A DNA stretch of 64,000 nucleotides from DATFCK01 sp963728975 (GTDB lineage: Bacteria > Verrucomicrobiota > Verrucomicrobiia > Chthoniobacterales > UBA10450): NCBI GenBank assembly GCA_963728975.1, contig CAVSMF010000004.1, forward strand, positions 106,592 to 170,591. Reading direction: 5' to 3'. Shown in pieces: positions 1 to 8,611 of this stretch. The notes beneath the pieces are model-generated. The model ran no database searches. It saw only the letters and a list, made by a program, of their open reading frames with translations, and was not told the DNA's origin. The translations under genes and the position numbers were made by a program. Every line of letters begins with the position of its first letter. The stretch's first letter is position 1.

Positions 1-1094
1 GAGCGCTCGATCCACCACCAACCTCACATGGCGACAAAATCGTCGAGCAGTCCCTTGCTCGATGCTAAAAACCTGCCGCCGCAGGCGCACTAATCTCGCT
101 CCAAGGACGCTCAACTTCTCGGACCAAACCAAAATCAGTGAGCGGCTCCGCCGATTCGTTTAACATCGCGCGCGGAGCGCTCGATCCACCACCAACCTCA
201 CATTAACGGCGACAAGAATCCGGTGGATCGAGCAGTCCCTTGCTCGATGCTAAAAACCTGCCGCCGCAGGCGCACTAATCTCGCTCCAAGGAGCTCAACT
301 TCTCTGACGAAACCAAAATCAGTCAGCGGCTCCGCCGATTCGTTTAACATCGCGCGCGGAGCGCTCGATCCACCACCAACCTCACATTCACGGCGACAAG
401 AATCCCGGTGGATCGAGCAGTCCCTTGCTCGATGCTAAAAACCTGCCGCCGCAGGCGCACTAATCTCGCTCCAAGGAGCTCAACTTCTCGGACCAAACCA
501 AAATCAGTCAGCGGCTCCGCCGATTCGTTTAACATCGCGCGCGGAGCGCTCGATCCACCACCAACCTCACATTAACGGCGACAAGAATCCCGGTGGATCG
601 AGCAGTCCCTTGCTCGATGCTAAAAACCTGCCGCCGCAGGCGCACTAATCTCGCTCCAAACGCTCAACTTCTCGGACCAAACCAAAATCAGTCAGCGGCT
701 CCGCCGATTCGTTTAACATCGCGCGCGGAGCGCTCGATCCACCACCAACCTCACATTAACGGCGACAAGATCCCGGTGGATCGAGCAGTCCCTTGCTCGA
801 TGCTAAAAACCTGCCGCCGCAGGCGCACTAATCTCGCCCCAAGGAGCTCAACTTCCCTGACCAAACCAAAATCAGTCAGCGGCTCCGCCGATTCGTTTAA
901 CATCGCGCGCGGAGCGCTCGATCCACCACCAACCTCACATTAACGGCGACAAAATCCCGGTGGATCGAGCAGTCCCTTGCTCGATGCTAAAAACCTGCCG
1001 CCGCAGGCGCACTAATCTCGCCCCAAGGAGCTCAACTCCCCTGACGAAACCAAAATCAGTCAGCGGCTGCGCCGATTCGTTTAACATCGCGCCC
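1..1094. repeat. tandem array of a ~184-bp hairpin-rich repeat
   Basis: Six head-to-tail units start at 1, 175, 359, 544, 728 and 912 (spacings 174, 184, 185, 184 and 184). The array is open at the left edge, so the true copy number is unknown. The last unit diverges after about 1090, where it meets the leader of the next gene. Each unit contains GCTCGATCCACC with its inverted partner GGTGGATCGAGC, a second hairpin TCGAGCA-gtccct-TGCTCGA, and a short CCTGC-CGCC-GCAGG hairpin. Copies differ by a few substitutions and 1-10 base indels. Open frames across it are by-products of the periodicity and no coding signal is seen. It resembles a tandemly amplified REPIN-like or BIME-like element. Confidence 0.9.
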
Positions 1095-1200
1095 ACGGCG
1101 CCCGATCCACCTGCTGAGCGCTCAATAAATGCCCACTCTTTCACAACCGACGCATAGCCGCTTTCCGGGCTGGTGCGAATATGGCTTAAAGGAAAGCAGC

Positions 1201-2628
1201 ATGAAAACGACTCCGGCGACCTGGCCGACCAAGCATAACTGGCGTTACATCGCACGACAATTGCCGCCGAAACGGGCGGCGGCCGAGCGGGCCTGCGACT
1301 TTGACGAGATTTACGGATTGTTTGATGAAGCCACGGTGCGGGCTCAAGCCAGCCGGTGCATCAATTGCGGAGATCCTCCGTGCGCCAGCACCTGTCCTCT
1401 CGGCAACCGGATCCCGGAGTGGCTCGGCCTTGCCGCGGACGGGAAGTTTTTGGAAGCGGCGGAACTATCGCGCTCGACCAGCAACATGCCCGAAATTTGC
1501 AGCCGGGTTTGCCCCCAGGATCGCTTGTGCGAAGGCGCCTGCACTCTAAATGCGCGCTCGGACCCGGTATCGATCGGGGCGATCGAGAAGTTCATTAACG
1601 AATACGCCTTTGCCCACGACGCAGTGAAAGCGGAAACCGTTTCGCCTAACGGGCATAAGGTGGCCATCGTTGGAAGCGGCCCGGGTGGCATAACCTGCGC
1701 CGATCAACTGTCACGACTCGGTTATGCCGTGACTATTTTTGAATCGCTCGGCCGGGCCGGTGGCCTCCTGGTCAATGGTATTCCGTCGTTCAAACTTGAA
1801 AAATCAGTCGTGGAGCGGCGGCTTGATCTGTTGCGCAAGCGCGGAGTCACCCTCCAATGCGACGTCATGGTCGGGCGCGACATTTCTCTGTCGGACTTGC
1901 GCAAGCAGTTTGACGCCGTCTATCTGGCTATCGGCGCGCAAAAGCCAAAGGAACTGGGCTTCCCCGGCGCCGATTTAGCCGGAGCTTTTCACGCCCTGCC
2001 GTTTCTGATTCAGAAGAACCTCGGCGATACCTCGTCGGGCGAGTCAATTGAGGTTAAGGGCAAGCGGGTGGCGGTGTTGGGCGGTGGCGATACCGCCATG
2101 GATTGTCTCCGAACCGCTCTGCGTTGCGGCGCGCGGGAGGCCGTTTGCATCTATCGACGGGATCTCGAGAATATGCCGGGGAGCCGCCGCGAATATGTCA
2201 ACGCCACCGAGGAAGGCGCCCGTTTCATGTTTCTAACCAATCCGGTCGAGTTGTTAGGCGACGATAATGGCCACGTGGTCAAAGCGCGTTGCGTTCAGAT
2301 GAAACTGGGCGAACCGGACGCCAAGGGCCGTCGCAAACCGATAACGATTCCGGGGTCGGAATTCGATGTCCCGGTCGATGTGATCCTGATTGCCTATGGA
2401 TTCGATCCGGTCCCGATTTTCGCGGCTGGCAATTCGGATCAGATCGAAGTCAACAAATGGGGAGGCGTGGTCGTCGACGACAATCAGATGACGAGCGTGC
2501 CCGGAGTATTTGCCGGCGGAGATTTGGTGCGCGGTCCGGACCTGGTCGTCCGCGCCGTACGCGACAGCCGCAAAGCCGCTGCGGGAATTCACAACTATTT
2601 GTCGTCCCAACCTGCTCTTTCTGCCTGA
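1201..2628 (+). CDS. gltD: glutamate synthase small (beta) subunit, GltD-type NADPH oxidoreductase
   Basis: Supplies electrons from NADPH for glutamate synthesis from glutamine and 2-oxoglutarate, or acts as a GltD-like oxidoreductase for another partner. The N-terminus has the two Cys clusters for Fe-S centres (Cys53/56/61/65 and Cys100/104/110/114). A dinucleotide fold VAIVGSGPGG (about 154-163) binds FAD and a second, VAVLGGGDTAMD, binds NADPH. The length of 475 aa is typical. The ATG at 1201 is preferred over upstream in-frame starts because TAAAGGA lies 7 bases before it and the family's N-terminus begins there. No gltB large subunit is seen here, but it could lie left of the repeat array. 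Confidence 0.9.
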   Translation: MKTTPATWPTKHNWRYIARQLPPKRAAAERACDFDEIYGLFDEATVRAQASRCINCGDPPCASTCPLGNRIPEWLGLAADGKFLEAAELSRSTSNMPEICSRVCPQDRLCEGACTLNARSDPVSIGAIEKFINEYAFAHDAVKAETVSPNGHKVAIVGSGPGGITCADQLSRLGYAVTIFESLGRAGGLLVNGIPSFKLEKSVVERRLDLLRKRGVTLQCDVMVGRDISLSDLRKQFDAVYLAIGAQKPKELGFPGADLAGAFHALPFLIQKNLGDTSSGESIEVKGKRVAVLGGGDTAMDCLRTALRCGAREAVCIYRRDLENMPGSRREYVNATEEGARFMFLTNPVELLGDDNGHVVKARCVQMKLGEPDAKGRRKPITIPGSEFDVPVDVILIAYGFDPVPIFAAGNSDQIEVNKWGGVVVDDNQMTSVPGVFAGGDLVRGPDLVVRAVRDSRKAAAGIHNYLSSQPALSA

Positions 2629-2934
2629 CCCGGGTCGTCCGCGTCACGTGCCTGATCTCACCAGAACGATTAGCGCCACACCGCTTTGTAGACCAACAGA
2701 GCCGCGAAAAAGTAGAAGCGGCCTCCTCGCCGCTTTGGGCTTTTGGGAACGCGACCAGAGATCGCGTATACGGTAATTCTCCCATGCGCGGGGGACGGCG
2801 CCCGAGGCGGGAAGCAGACCGAAGCGTTCTGTGTCGGATAAGCAACCCCGCCAGCCCTCGGCCGGAACCCGGCCCGAAAGAGGTCTTGAGATTTGCCGTG
2901 AGAAGTCTCGAATTGTAGCCTGCGTCACCAAAGA
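2629..2934. other. 306-bp gap between gltD and the ABC transporter
   Basis: No convincing gene is seen on either strand. Reading frames crossing it lack starts, ribosome sites and recognisable composition. It should hold the promoter of the ABC transporter pair that begins at 2935. Confidence 0.5.
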
Positions 2935-3693
2935 ATGAACCCTGCAATCGAAACCTTCGATTTAACCCGCGACTTCGGATCGTTCCGCGCGGTCGATCAC
3001 CTGAATTTGCGGGTCGAGGCCGGATGCTTTTACGGCTTTCTCGGGCCTAACGGCGCCGGCAAGTCCACCACGATCAACATGTTGACCGGCTTGCTTGCGC
3101 CCACCGCCGGCCATATCCGGATCCTGGGCGAAGAGATCAGCGATCCGCGCCGCGCCCTGGAGGTGAAACGACGAGTAGGCGTTGTCCTGGAGGATCTGGC
3201 CCTGTTCGACAATCTAACCGCACGCGAGTATCTCACGTTCATCGGGCGGATGTATCTGCTGCCGCGCGAAACCGTCCGGGATCGCTGCGATCAACTGCTC
3301 GCAATCATGGAGCTCGATCGGGACGAGAAGAAACTAACGCTCGAATTTTCACACGGCATGAAGAAGAAACTGGCATTGGCCGCCGCCCTGATCCCAAACC
3401 CGGATCTGCTGTTTCTGGACGAACCATTCGAAGGCGTGGACGCAGTCGCCTCTAAGACGTTGCGCGATACGCTCAAGCAATTTGTGAAGCGCGGGGCCAC
3501 TGTATTTCTTACTTCGCACGTCCTGGAGATCGTGGAAAAGCTCTGCACCGACGTCGGCATTATCGCGCACGGCCGGCTTGTCCATTCCGGCAAAATGGAA
3601 GATGTCCGCCGCGATGGCTCGCTGGAAGACAAGTTTCTGGCCATCGTTGGCGGCGAACGCGAAGTGCAGAAGTTGAGCTGGCTGGAGAGTTGA
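2935..3693 (+). CDS. ABC transporter ATP-binding protein
   Basis: ATPase subunit of an ABC-2-type exporter. Walker A is GPNGAGKST (residues 37-45), the degenerate signature is FSHGMKKKLAL, and Walker B is LLFLDEPFEG near residue 158, followed by an H-loop TSHVLEIVE. The length of 252 aa is normal for a stand-alone ABC-2 ATPase. The stop overlaps the TTG start of the permease gene (TTGA), so the two are translationally coupled. The substrate cannot be read from the sequence. Confidence 0.9.
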   Translation: MNPAIETFDLTRDFGSFRAVDHLNLRVEAGCFYGFLGPNGAGKSTTINMLTGLLAPTAGHIRILGEEISDPRRALEVKRRVGVVLEDLALFDNLTAREYLTFIGRMYLLPRETVRDRCDQLLAIMELDRDEKKLTLEFSHGMKKKLALAAALIPNPDLLFLDEPFEGVDAVASKTLRDTLKQFVKRGATVFLTSHVLEIVEKLCTDVGIIAHGRLVHSGKMEDVRRDGSLEDKFLAIVGGEREVQKLSWLES

Positions 3694-5414
3694 GTTTGAA
3701 CTGGGAACAACTCAAACTCATTCTGTTGTTGCGGTGGCAATTGACCCGCAACCAATGGGCCCGCAGCCGATACGGTCTGCGCGGAGTCTTTGCCGCAATC
3801 ATTGTTATTGCCGCGTCCGTTCTGGCCGGAATCTCTTTTCTGGGCGGATTCCTCGGCGCTTTCTTCGGATTGCGGAATGCTTCCCCCAATATCCTGATGA
3901 CCGTCTGGCTGGCGGTAACCGGATTCTTTTTAATGTTTTGGATGATCGGTTTGCTGGTGGAATTGCAGCGCTCGGAAGCGATCGATCTCCAGCGATTGAT
4001 GCATTTGCCGGTTGTCCTTCGCCAAATCTTCGTCATCAACTATATCGCATCCCATTTTGCCCTCAGCATTATTGTGACGGTGCCGGCGGTGCTGGGACTG
4101 AGCATCGGGCTCGCGATTGAGCGCGGTCCGATGATGCTCCTGATTTTGCCGCTGGCCTTGAGCATGATTTTCATGATCACGGCCTGGACCTACTGCCTGC
4201 GGGGCTGGCTTGCGGCCATGATGACCAATCCGCGGCGCCGGCGCAGCATCATCATGCTGGTTACGCTCGCCATTGTGTTGATCGGCCAGTTGCCCAACCT
4301 CTACTTCAATGTTTTGGGCCACGCCCATCTCGGCAGCAAAGTCGGAATCCGCAACAACTTCAACAGACTTTTGGCCGTCCAAAAATTTGTCCCGCCATTT
4401 TGGGTTTCACTGGGCGCTCGCTCGCTGGCTGAAGGCCGTGCCTGGCCGGCTCTTCTCGGAATTGCCGGGTGTTCAACCATCGGGGCTCTGGGGCTTCGCC
4501 GCGCCTATCGCAGCACCCTGAAATTTTATCACGGCGAAACCGGCAGCAGAGCTTCTGCGGCCCAGCCGCGACGGCCCGGCCGCGAGCCGAAAGCAATTAC
4601 CTCAGGTAAGGGCACCGCCCGCTTCCTCGAAATGCGTCTGCCGGGCCTGCCGGAAGAAGCCAGCGCAGTCGCGTCGTGCGCGCTTCGTTCGATTCTTCGC
4701 GCACCGGAAGTCAAGATGGCGTGGGGGATGTCTTTTGTCGTGACTGCGATTGTCGGCGGCTCGATTTTTTTTCGTTCAAGCGCCAGAGTGCCCAATAGTC
4801 TGAAACCATTCCTGCTTCCGCTGGTGATGGCTTTTGCGCTGCTAACCCTGGTTCAATTTCTATCGAACCAGTTCGGGTTCGATCGGGATGGATTTCGAGC
4901 ATTCGTTCTTTCACCGGCAAGACGGCGGGCAATCCTGCTGGGAAAAAATCTTGCGGCGCTGCCGATTGTGACCTGTTCGGGCTTGTTTTGGCTCGTTGTG
5001 ATAAGTATTTGGCTGCGACTCTCCATGTTCACGGTGCTGGCCGGCCTGTTTCAAATTGCAAGCATGTCCTTGATCGCAGGAATTTGCGGCAATTTGCTTT
5101 CCATTTATATGCCTTACCGCATCCAGGCGGCATCGTTGAAACCAACCAAAGTGTCCGGCGCGGTGGGCATAGTGATGGCCCTTAGCCAGTTATTGTTTCC
5201 CTTGCTGATGTTTCCCGTCTTCCTGCCCCCTCTGGCCGAGCTGTTATGCCGTATCGGAGGAATCGCCCCCGCCATTCCAATCAATCTTCTTCTCTCGATC
5301 GGCCTGGCCGTGCTGATTGCATTGATATACTGGGAACTGCTGCCCTCGCTTGGAAACTTGCTGCAACAGCGCGAGAGAAGAATTCTGGAACTGGTGACGG
5401 CCGAAATTGAGTAA
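3690..5414 (+). CDS. ABC-2-type transporter permease
   Basis: Large integral membrane protein of 574 aa with about a dozen hydrophobic segments in two halves separated by a basic cytoplasmic stretch around residues 285-315, so it looks like a double-length permease that may not need a second membrane subunit. The TTG start at 3690 overlaps the stop of the ATPase gene by 4 bases. Pairing with the upstream ATPase makes an exporter. The substrate is unknown. Confidence 0.82.
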   Translation: MSLNWEQLKLILLLRWQLTRNQWARSRYGLRGVFAAIIVIAASVLAGISFLGGFLGAFFGLRNASPNILMTVWLAVTGFFLMFWMIGLLVELQRSEAIDLQRLMHLPVVLRQIFVINYIASHFALSIIVTVPAVLGLSIGLAIERGPMMLLILPLALSMIFMITAWTYCLRGWLAAMMTNPRRRRSIIMLVTLAIVLIGQLPNLYFNVLGHAHLGSKVGIRNNFNRLLAVQKFVPPFWVSLGARSLAEGRAWPALLGIAGCSTIGALGLRRAYRSTLKFYHGETGSRASAAQPRRPGREPKAITSGKGTARFLEMRLPGLPEEASAVASCALRSILRAPEVKMAWGMSFVVTAIVGGSIFFRSSARVPNSLKPFLLPLVMAFALLTLVQFLSNQFGFDRDGFRAFVLSPARRRAILLGKNLAALPIVTCSGLFWLVVISIWLRLSMFTVLAGLFQIASMSLIAGICGNLLSIYMPYRIQAASLKPTKVSGAVGIVMALSQLLFPLLMFPVFLPPLAELLCRIGGIAPAIPINLLLSIGLAVLIALIYWELLPSLGNLLQQRERRILELVTAEIE

Positions 5415-5438
5415 GGCCGCCGTAATCGAGGAGGAACC

Positions 5439-5547
5439 CTATCCCGCCTTGCCGACGAGCATCACCAGACCAAAACGCTGAATCGGCGGAAATCCGAGAG
5501 AGCGAAAATAGCAAACCGGCGGCTAAGACGACTGCCGCCGCGAACAT
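5439..5547 (-). pseudogene. possible C-terminal remnant of an MMPL/RND-family exporter
   Basis: Read on the minus strand, about 35 codons give a hydrophobic helix (FAAAVVLAAGLLFSLS) and, after one frame change, GFPPIQRFGLVMLVGKAG followed by a stop at 5439-5441. This resembles the end of the last membrane segments of MMPL-type exporters. Upstream sequence is missing because the DUF4336 gene follows directly. It is a short, frame-broken fragment and the family assignment is tentative. Confidence 0.3.
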
Positions 5548-5553
5548 CTGAGA

Positions 5554-6258
5554 TCACGAGTCTCGACGGGCCAGCCAGCGGAAAGCTCGCTTTACGAAAT
5601 TCCTGGCGTCTCTCTCGACGCAAACTCCATGAGCAAGAATTAGTTTATCGAAATCCCACGCCAGCAGCTTTTCCAGCGATTGCCGGGCAAGGTTTCGATT
5701 GGTGAAAGTGAGCCTGATATCGGGCGGGACCCCGCCCCCCGGATAGGCAACGCCGGCAAGCTTCCACAGAAGATTCGAAAACGGATGATCCTTCAGTAAG
5801 CGGTAATTTTGGATGAAATCGCCAAAGATGACCGTGCCCGATTGTTTGTGAAAAAAATAGACTTCTTCGACGAACAAGTTGCCTCTGAATACGAGTTGGT
5901 CGAGATCGTCCGCCCAGCCGGGCGGTGGCGCATCTTCCAGAACGCCGGTGAATGGCATATGTTTGAATTGATCAGGTACCTGAGGTGGCGCCCACAGCTC
6001 CGCGTCGGGGAATAACCTGTGCCACAATTCGAGTCGCCAGACGTGCAGCTTGGTCGGAGCGACGAGATATTTCACCGGTCCCAATGCCTTGATCCGGGCA
6101 AACGTCTCTGCCGATACGACCACCGGGGAATTCACCCACAGGGAATGGCCGGTCAGGGTCACGATGACCATGCGCGTGGAAAACGGGATACCGGCGGCGC
6201 GAACCGGGGGGCCATCGACCAGAAAAATGTTTTCAGCAAAAGTCTGGAGACCGGACAT
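5554..6258 (-). CDS. DUF4336 domain protein (metallo-beta-lactamase-like fold)
   Basis: Soluble protein of 234 aa matching the DUF4336 pattern: an opening LVDGPPVRAAGIPFSTRM, then VIVTL...LWVNSPV, a YLVAPTKLHVWRL segment, GDFIQNY and a final LAHG. DUF4336 proteins are degenerate relatives of metallo-beta-lactamases. Here the HxHxDH motif is reduced to KLHVW, so hydrolase activity is doubtful. It starts at ATG 6258, has no signal peptide and appears monocistronic. No biochemical role is established for the family. Confidence 0.8.
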   Translation of the reverse strand: MSGLQTFAENIFLVDGPPVRAAGIPFSTRMVIVTLTGHSLWVNSPVVVSAETFARIKALGPVKYLVAPTKLHVWRLELWHRLFPDAELWAPPQVPDQFKHMPFTGVLEDAPPPGWADDLDQLVFRGNLFVEEVYFFHKQSGTVIFGDFIQNYRLLKDHPFSNLLWKLAGVAYPGGGVPPDIRLTFTNRNLARQSLEKLLAWDFDKLILAHGVCVERDARNFVKRAFRWLARRDS

Positions 6259-6453
6259 AAACGAGTATTGAGAGATTCATCGATCTCGTCGACATGACAA
6301 GAGGATGCAATAGTGGGACGTTTTGCAGAGCCGTCCCTGCAATTATTTCCCGGTTAAGTGGCCAGCCGGGGTGGTTGAAGGTTTGCGCCGCCCCGGGCAG
6401 GCTGCGGGCAGACCGGAAAACAATTTGCCTATCCGACTACAAAAGGTGGCGTT

Positions 6454-6537
6454 ATGAGCAAGATTGAGAGATTGATCTGCAGAGGCTCAACTCCATTGCA
6501 GCGGCGAGAATCGATATATCTATATATATACATATGA
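6454..6537 (+). CDS. 27-codon leader ORF coupled to the TPR gene
   Basis: A short ORF begins MSKIERLICRGSTP and ends YLYIYI-stop. An AGGTGG ribosome site lies about 6 bases before its ATG at 6454. Its TGA (6535-6537) overlaps the ATG of the next gene (6534) in the arrangement ATGA. The downstream gene has only A/T-rich sequence and no ribosome site of its own, so translation of the leader probably delivers ribosomes to it. No family is recognised. Confidence 0.45.
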   Translation: MSKIERLICRGSTPLQRRESIYLYIYI

Positions 6538-7391
6538 GTATGAAGATGAATACACCGGCAGTTTGGAAGCGCGCACTAGTCACTTGTCTGGCAACCACCA
6601 TGGCGGCGGCGGCGGCCGAGGCAAAAAGCCACCGATCCACTGGGAGCGATCCCGGCGGCCATACCAACAAAGGAGTGAACTTCGCCCGCCACAAGGAATA
6701 CGACAAAGCGATCGAGGAGTTTACCAAGGCGATCGCAGCCCAGCCCGACGACGCCAAGAATTACCTGAATCGCGCAACCGTTTACAAACTCACGCACAAA
6801 TGGGACAAAGCGCATGCTGACTACGACAAACTGGTTGAACTAAAGCCAAAGGACGAAGACGGCTATATCGGACGGGCCCAGGCTGAACTGGCCCAAAACC
6901 AGACGGATGCCGCTCTGGCCGACCTCAATAAGGCCATCGAGCTTAATCCAAAAGACGTGTCGGCCTATCGTTACCGAGGATACCTTTATCTGCAAAAACA
7001 GGACTGGGACAAAGCGATCGACGATTACAGCAAATTGCTCGATCGAGCGCCCGGCGACACTCAGGCATTGGAACGGCGCGGGTTCGCTTATCGCAACGCC
7101 GGCAAGTATGCGCAGGCAGCGGACGATTTTAGCAAATTAATTGAGAAATCACCCAAGGACCCGGAGGCTTATCGCCGCCGGGCATATGCCTACACCAAGC
7201 TGAACAAGACGGAAAAGGCCGTGGACGATCTGAAAGCACTGCTCAAGCTCAAGCCCGACGATGCCGATGCCAAGGCGCAGTTGCAGGCCATTCAAAGCCG
7301 GCATACTTCACCCACTCCGGTGCCGTTCAACCCTCGCGGGATGCAACCGCCGACTTCCCCCGCCCCGGCTGCGGGTTCACCTCACCAGTGA
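6534..7391 (+). CDS. exported tetratricopeptide-repeat protein
   Basis: 285 aa. A signal peptide (basic residues to about 13, hydrophobic core, A-x-A near 28-30) is followed by about six TPR units of 34 residues (consensus AYxxRGxxYxxxxxWDKAIxDYxKLxxxxP, about residues 45-250) and a Pro-rich tail. TPR proteins act as protein-protein scaffolds. The partner is unknown, and the location is periplasm or cell surface. The start overlaps the leader ORF stop. Other in-frame ATGs 6 and 12 bases downstream are possible starts. Confidence 0.82.
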   Translation: MSMKMNTPAVWKRALVTCLATTMAAAAAEAKSHRSTGSDPGGHTNKGVNFARHKEYDKAIEEFTKAIAAQPDDAKNYLNRATVYKLTHKWDKAHADYDKLVELKPKDEDGYIGRAQAELAQNQTDAALADLNKAIELNPKDVSAYRYRGYLYLQKQDWDKAIDDYSKLLDRAPGDTQALERRGFAYRNAGKYAQAADDFSKLIEKSPKDPEAYRRRAYAYTKLNKTEKAVDDLKALLKLKPDDADAKAQLQAIQSRHTSPTPVPFNPRGMQPPTSPAPAAGSPHQ

Positions 7392-7420
7392 CGAAATCAG
7401 GGATCTCGCCGTCCCCCCGG

Positions 7421-7984
7421 TTAGGGCTTGGCGTACCCGATCACTCCGCAGGCTACTCTTCCTCCGGCGTTGCCGGTCGGCTGCGATTTCAAATCGTCAG
7501 CCTTTTCATGGACGATCACCGCATGGCCAATCACCGATTTCTCGCCCTTTAACGCCATATGGTGATCGACATAATCCAGGGTTGCGGTTCCTGAACTGTT
7601 CGCATCCACGTTACCCATATCTCCAACGTGGCGATGTTGCGCGTCCGGTGCCCCATGCTGCTCGTGGGTTGGATTGAAGTGACCTCCGGCTGAGGTTCCG
7701 TCTGCCGCGGTGCAATCCCCAAACTCGTGCACGTGAAAACCGTGTTTGCCCGGAGTGAGGCCGGTGATGTTCGCCTGAACGCGAACGCCATCGGGCACCT
7801 TGGTGAATGTCACTGTGCCGGTAACGTGATTGCCTTTGGTCGGATGAAGCACCGCGACGGCCTTGGACGCTTTTGGGGATTGTTGGGTTGATTCCTGGGC
7901 GACCATGGTGGCGCCAACCAGACCGAAAAGGGCAAACGCCACAGCCCAACTCCGATATTTCATTGTCATATGAACTCGATTCAT
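7421..7984 (-). CDS. sodC: Cu/Zn superoxide dismutase
   Basis: Periplasmic enzyme dismutating superoxide to H2O2 and O2. All ligand motifs are present: FHVHEFGDC (copper His pair and disulfide Cys), GGHFNP, HVGDMGN and GHAVIVHEKADD, with the second disulfide Cys in VACGVIG near the C-terminus. A signal peptide (residues 8-30, core AVAFALFGLVGA) precedes the domain. The start may be at the first Met or at either of two Met codons 5 and 7 residues later. None has a strong ribosome site. It is convergent with the TPR gene. Confidence 0.93.
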   Translation of the reverse strand: MNRVHMTMKYRSWAVAFALFGLVGATMVAQESTQQSPKASKAVAVLHPTKGNHVTGTVTFTKVPDGVRVQANITGLTPGKHGFHVHEFGDCTAADGTSAGGHFNPTHEQHGAPDAQHRHVGDMGNVDANSSGTATLDYVDHHMALKGEKSVIGHAVIVHEKADDLKSQPTGNAGGRVACGVIGYAKP

Positions 7985-8199
7985 AATGATTTCGTTTTGG
8001 GGTTGCCCTGTAGTTTTACATTTTTTTGGCTTTCCGCCAGTTCCAAGGGCATTTTCGCCTTCGATCCGGAGTACTTGAAGGATCCCGTTTGCGCTCCTGT
8101 CGCTTTTAACAAAGATCCGCGCGGGCTTTAATCCAATCCAATCCGCCCCGCATGTTCGAAAGATTATCGTGGGGGCCGCACGTTCGCGGGCATAAGGAA

Positions 8200-8574
8200 A
8201 TGAAAGAAGTCGGAAAAAGAATTTGGGCTATTGCAGAAGGATATATTCCCGGCAAAAGCACGGGGCCGGCGCCGGAAATGACGAGTCACGAAGCGTGTTG
8301 CATTCTCAACCCGTCCGGGAACGAAGCAAAAGTCTCGATCACGGTTTTTTTTGAGGATCGGGGGCCGGCCGGCCCGTTTCGGTTCAATATCGCGGGGGAA
8401 CGAACCAGGCACCTGCGGTTTAACGAGTTTAAGGATCCGGAGAAGATTCCGTGCGACACGCCTTACTCGAGCCTGATCGAATCGAACGTGCCGATTGTTG
8501 TGCAGCACACCCGGCTTGATTCGCGGCAGCCGGCCAATGCGTTGCTTAGCACCATTGCTTTTCCATGCGAATAG
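8200..8574 (+). CDS. sensory rhodopsin transducer (ASRT) family protein
   Basis: Small soluble beta-rich protein closely matching the Anabaena sensory rhodopsin transducer family. Hallmarks are IWAIAEGYIPG near the N-terminus, SHEACCILN, a central RTRHLRFNEF, and the ending SNVPIVVQHTRLDSRQ plus ALLSTIA. In cyanobacteria ASRT is a tetramer that binds a microbial rhodopsin, but many homologues occur without one and the fold suggests ligand or DNA binding. No rhodopsin gene is in the window. ATG 8200 matches the family N-terminus (AAGGA lies close before it), and an in-frame ATG at 8152 would add 16 residues. It lies 37 bases before the TPP enzyme, so co-transcription is likely. Confidence 0.85.
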   Translation: MKEVGKRIWAIAEGYIPGKSTGPAPEMTSHEACCILNPSGNEAKVSITVFFEDRGPAGPFRFNIAGERTRHLRFNEFKDPEKIPCDTPYSSLIESNVPIVVQHTRLDSRQPANALLSTIAFPCE

Positions 8575-8611
8575 GCCTGATCAATCGACAACTTTCAACC
8601 ATCCAGTTCTT

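Noticed and set aside
1..1094. Repeat array as CRISPR or as a coding repeat
   Set aside because: Units of 184 bp are repeated whole with no unique spacers, and the frames through it have no starts or ribosome sites consistent across copies.
2644..2931. Minus-strand frame in the gltD-ABC gap
   Set aside because: No start with a ribosome site and no family pattern. Treated as intergenic.
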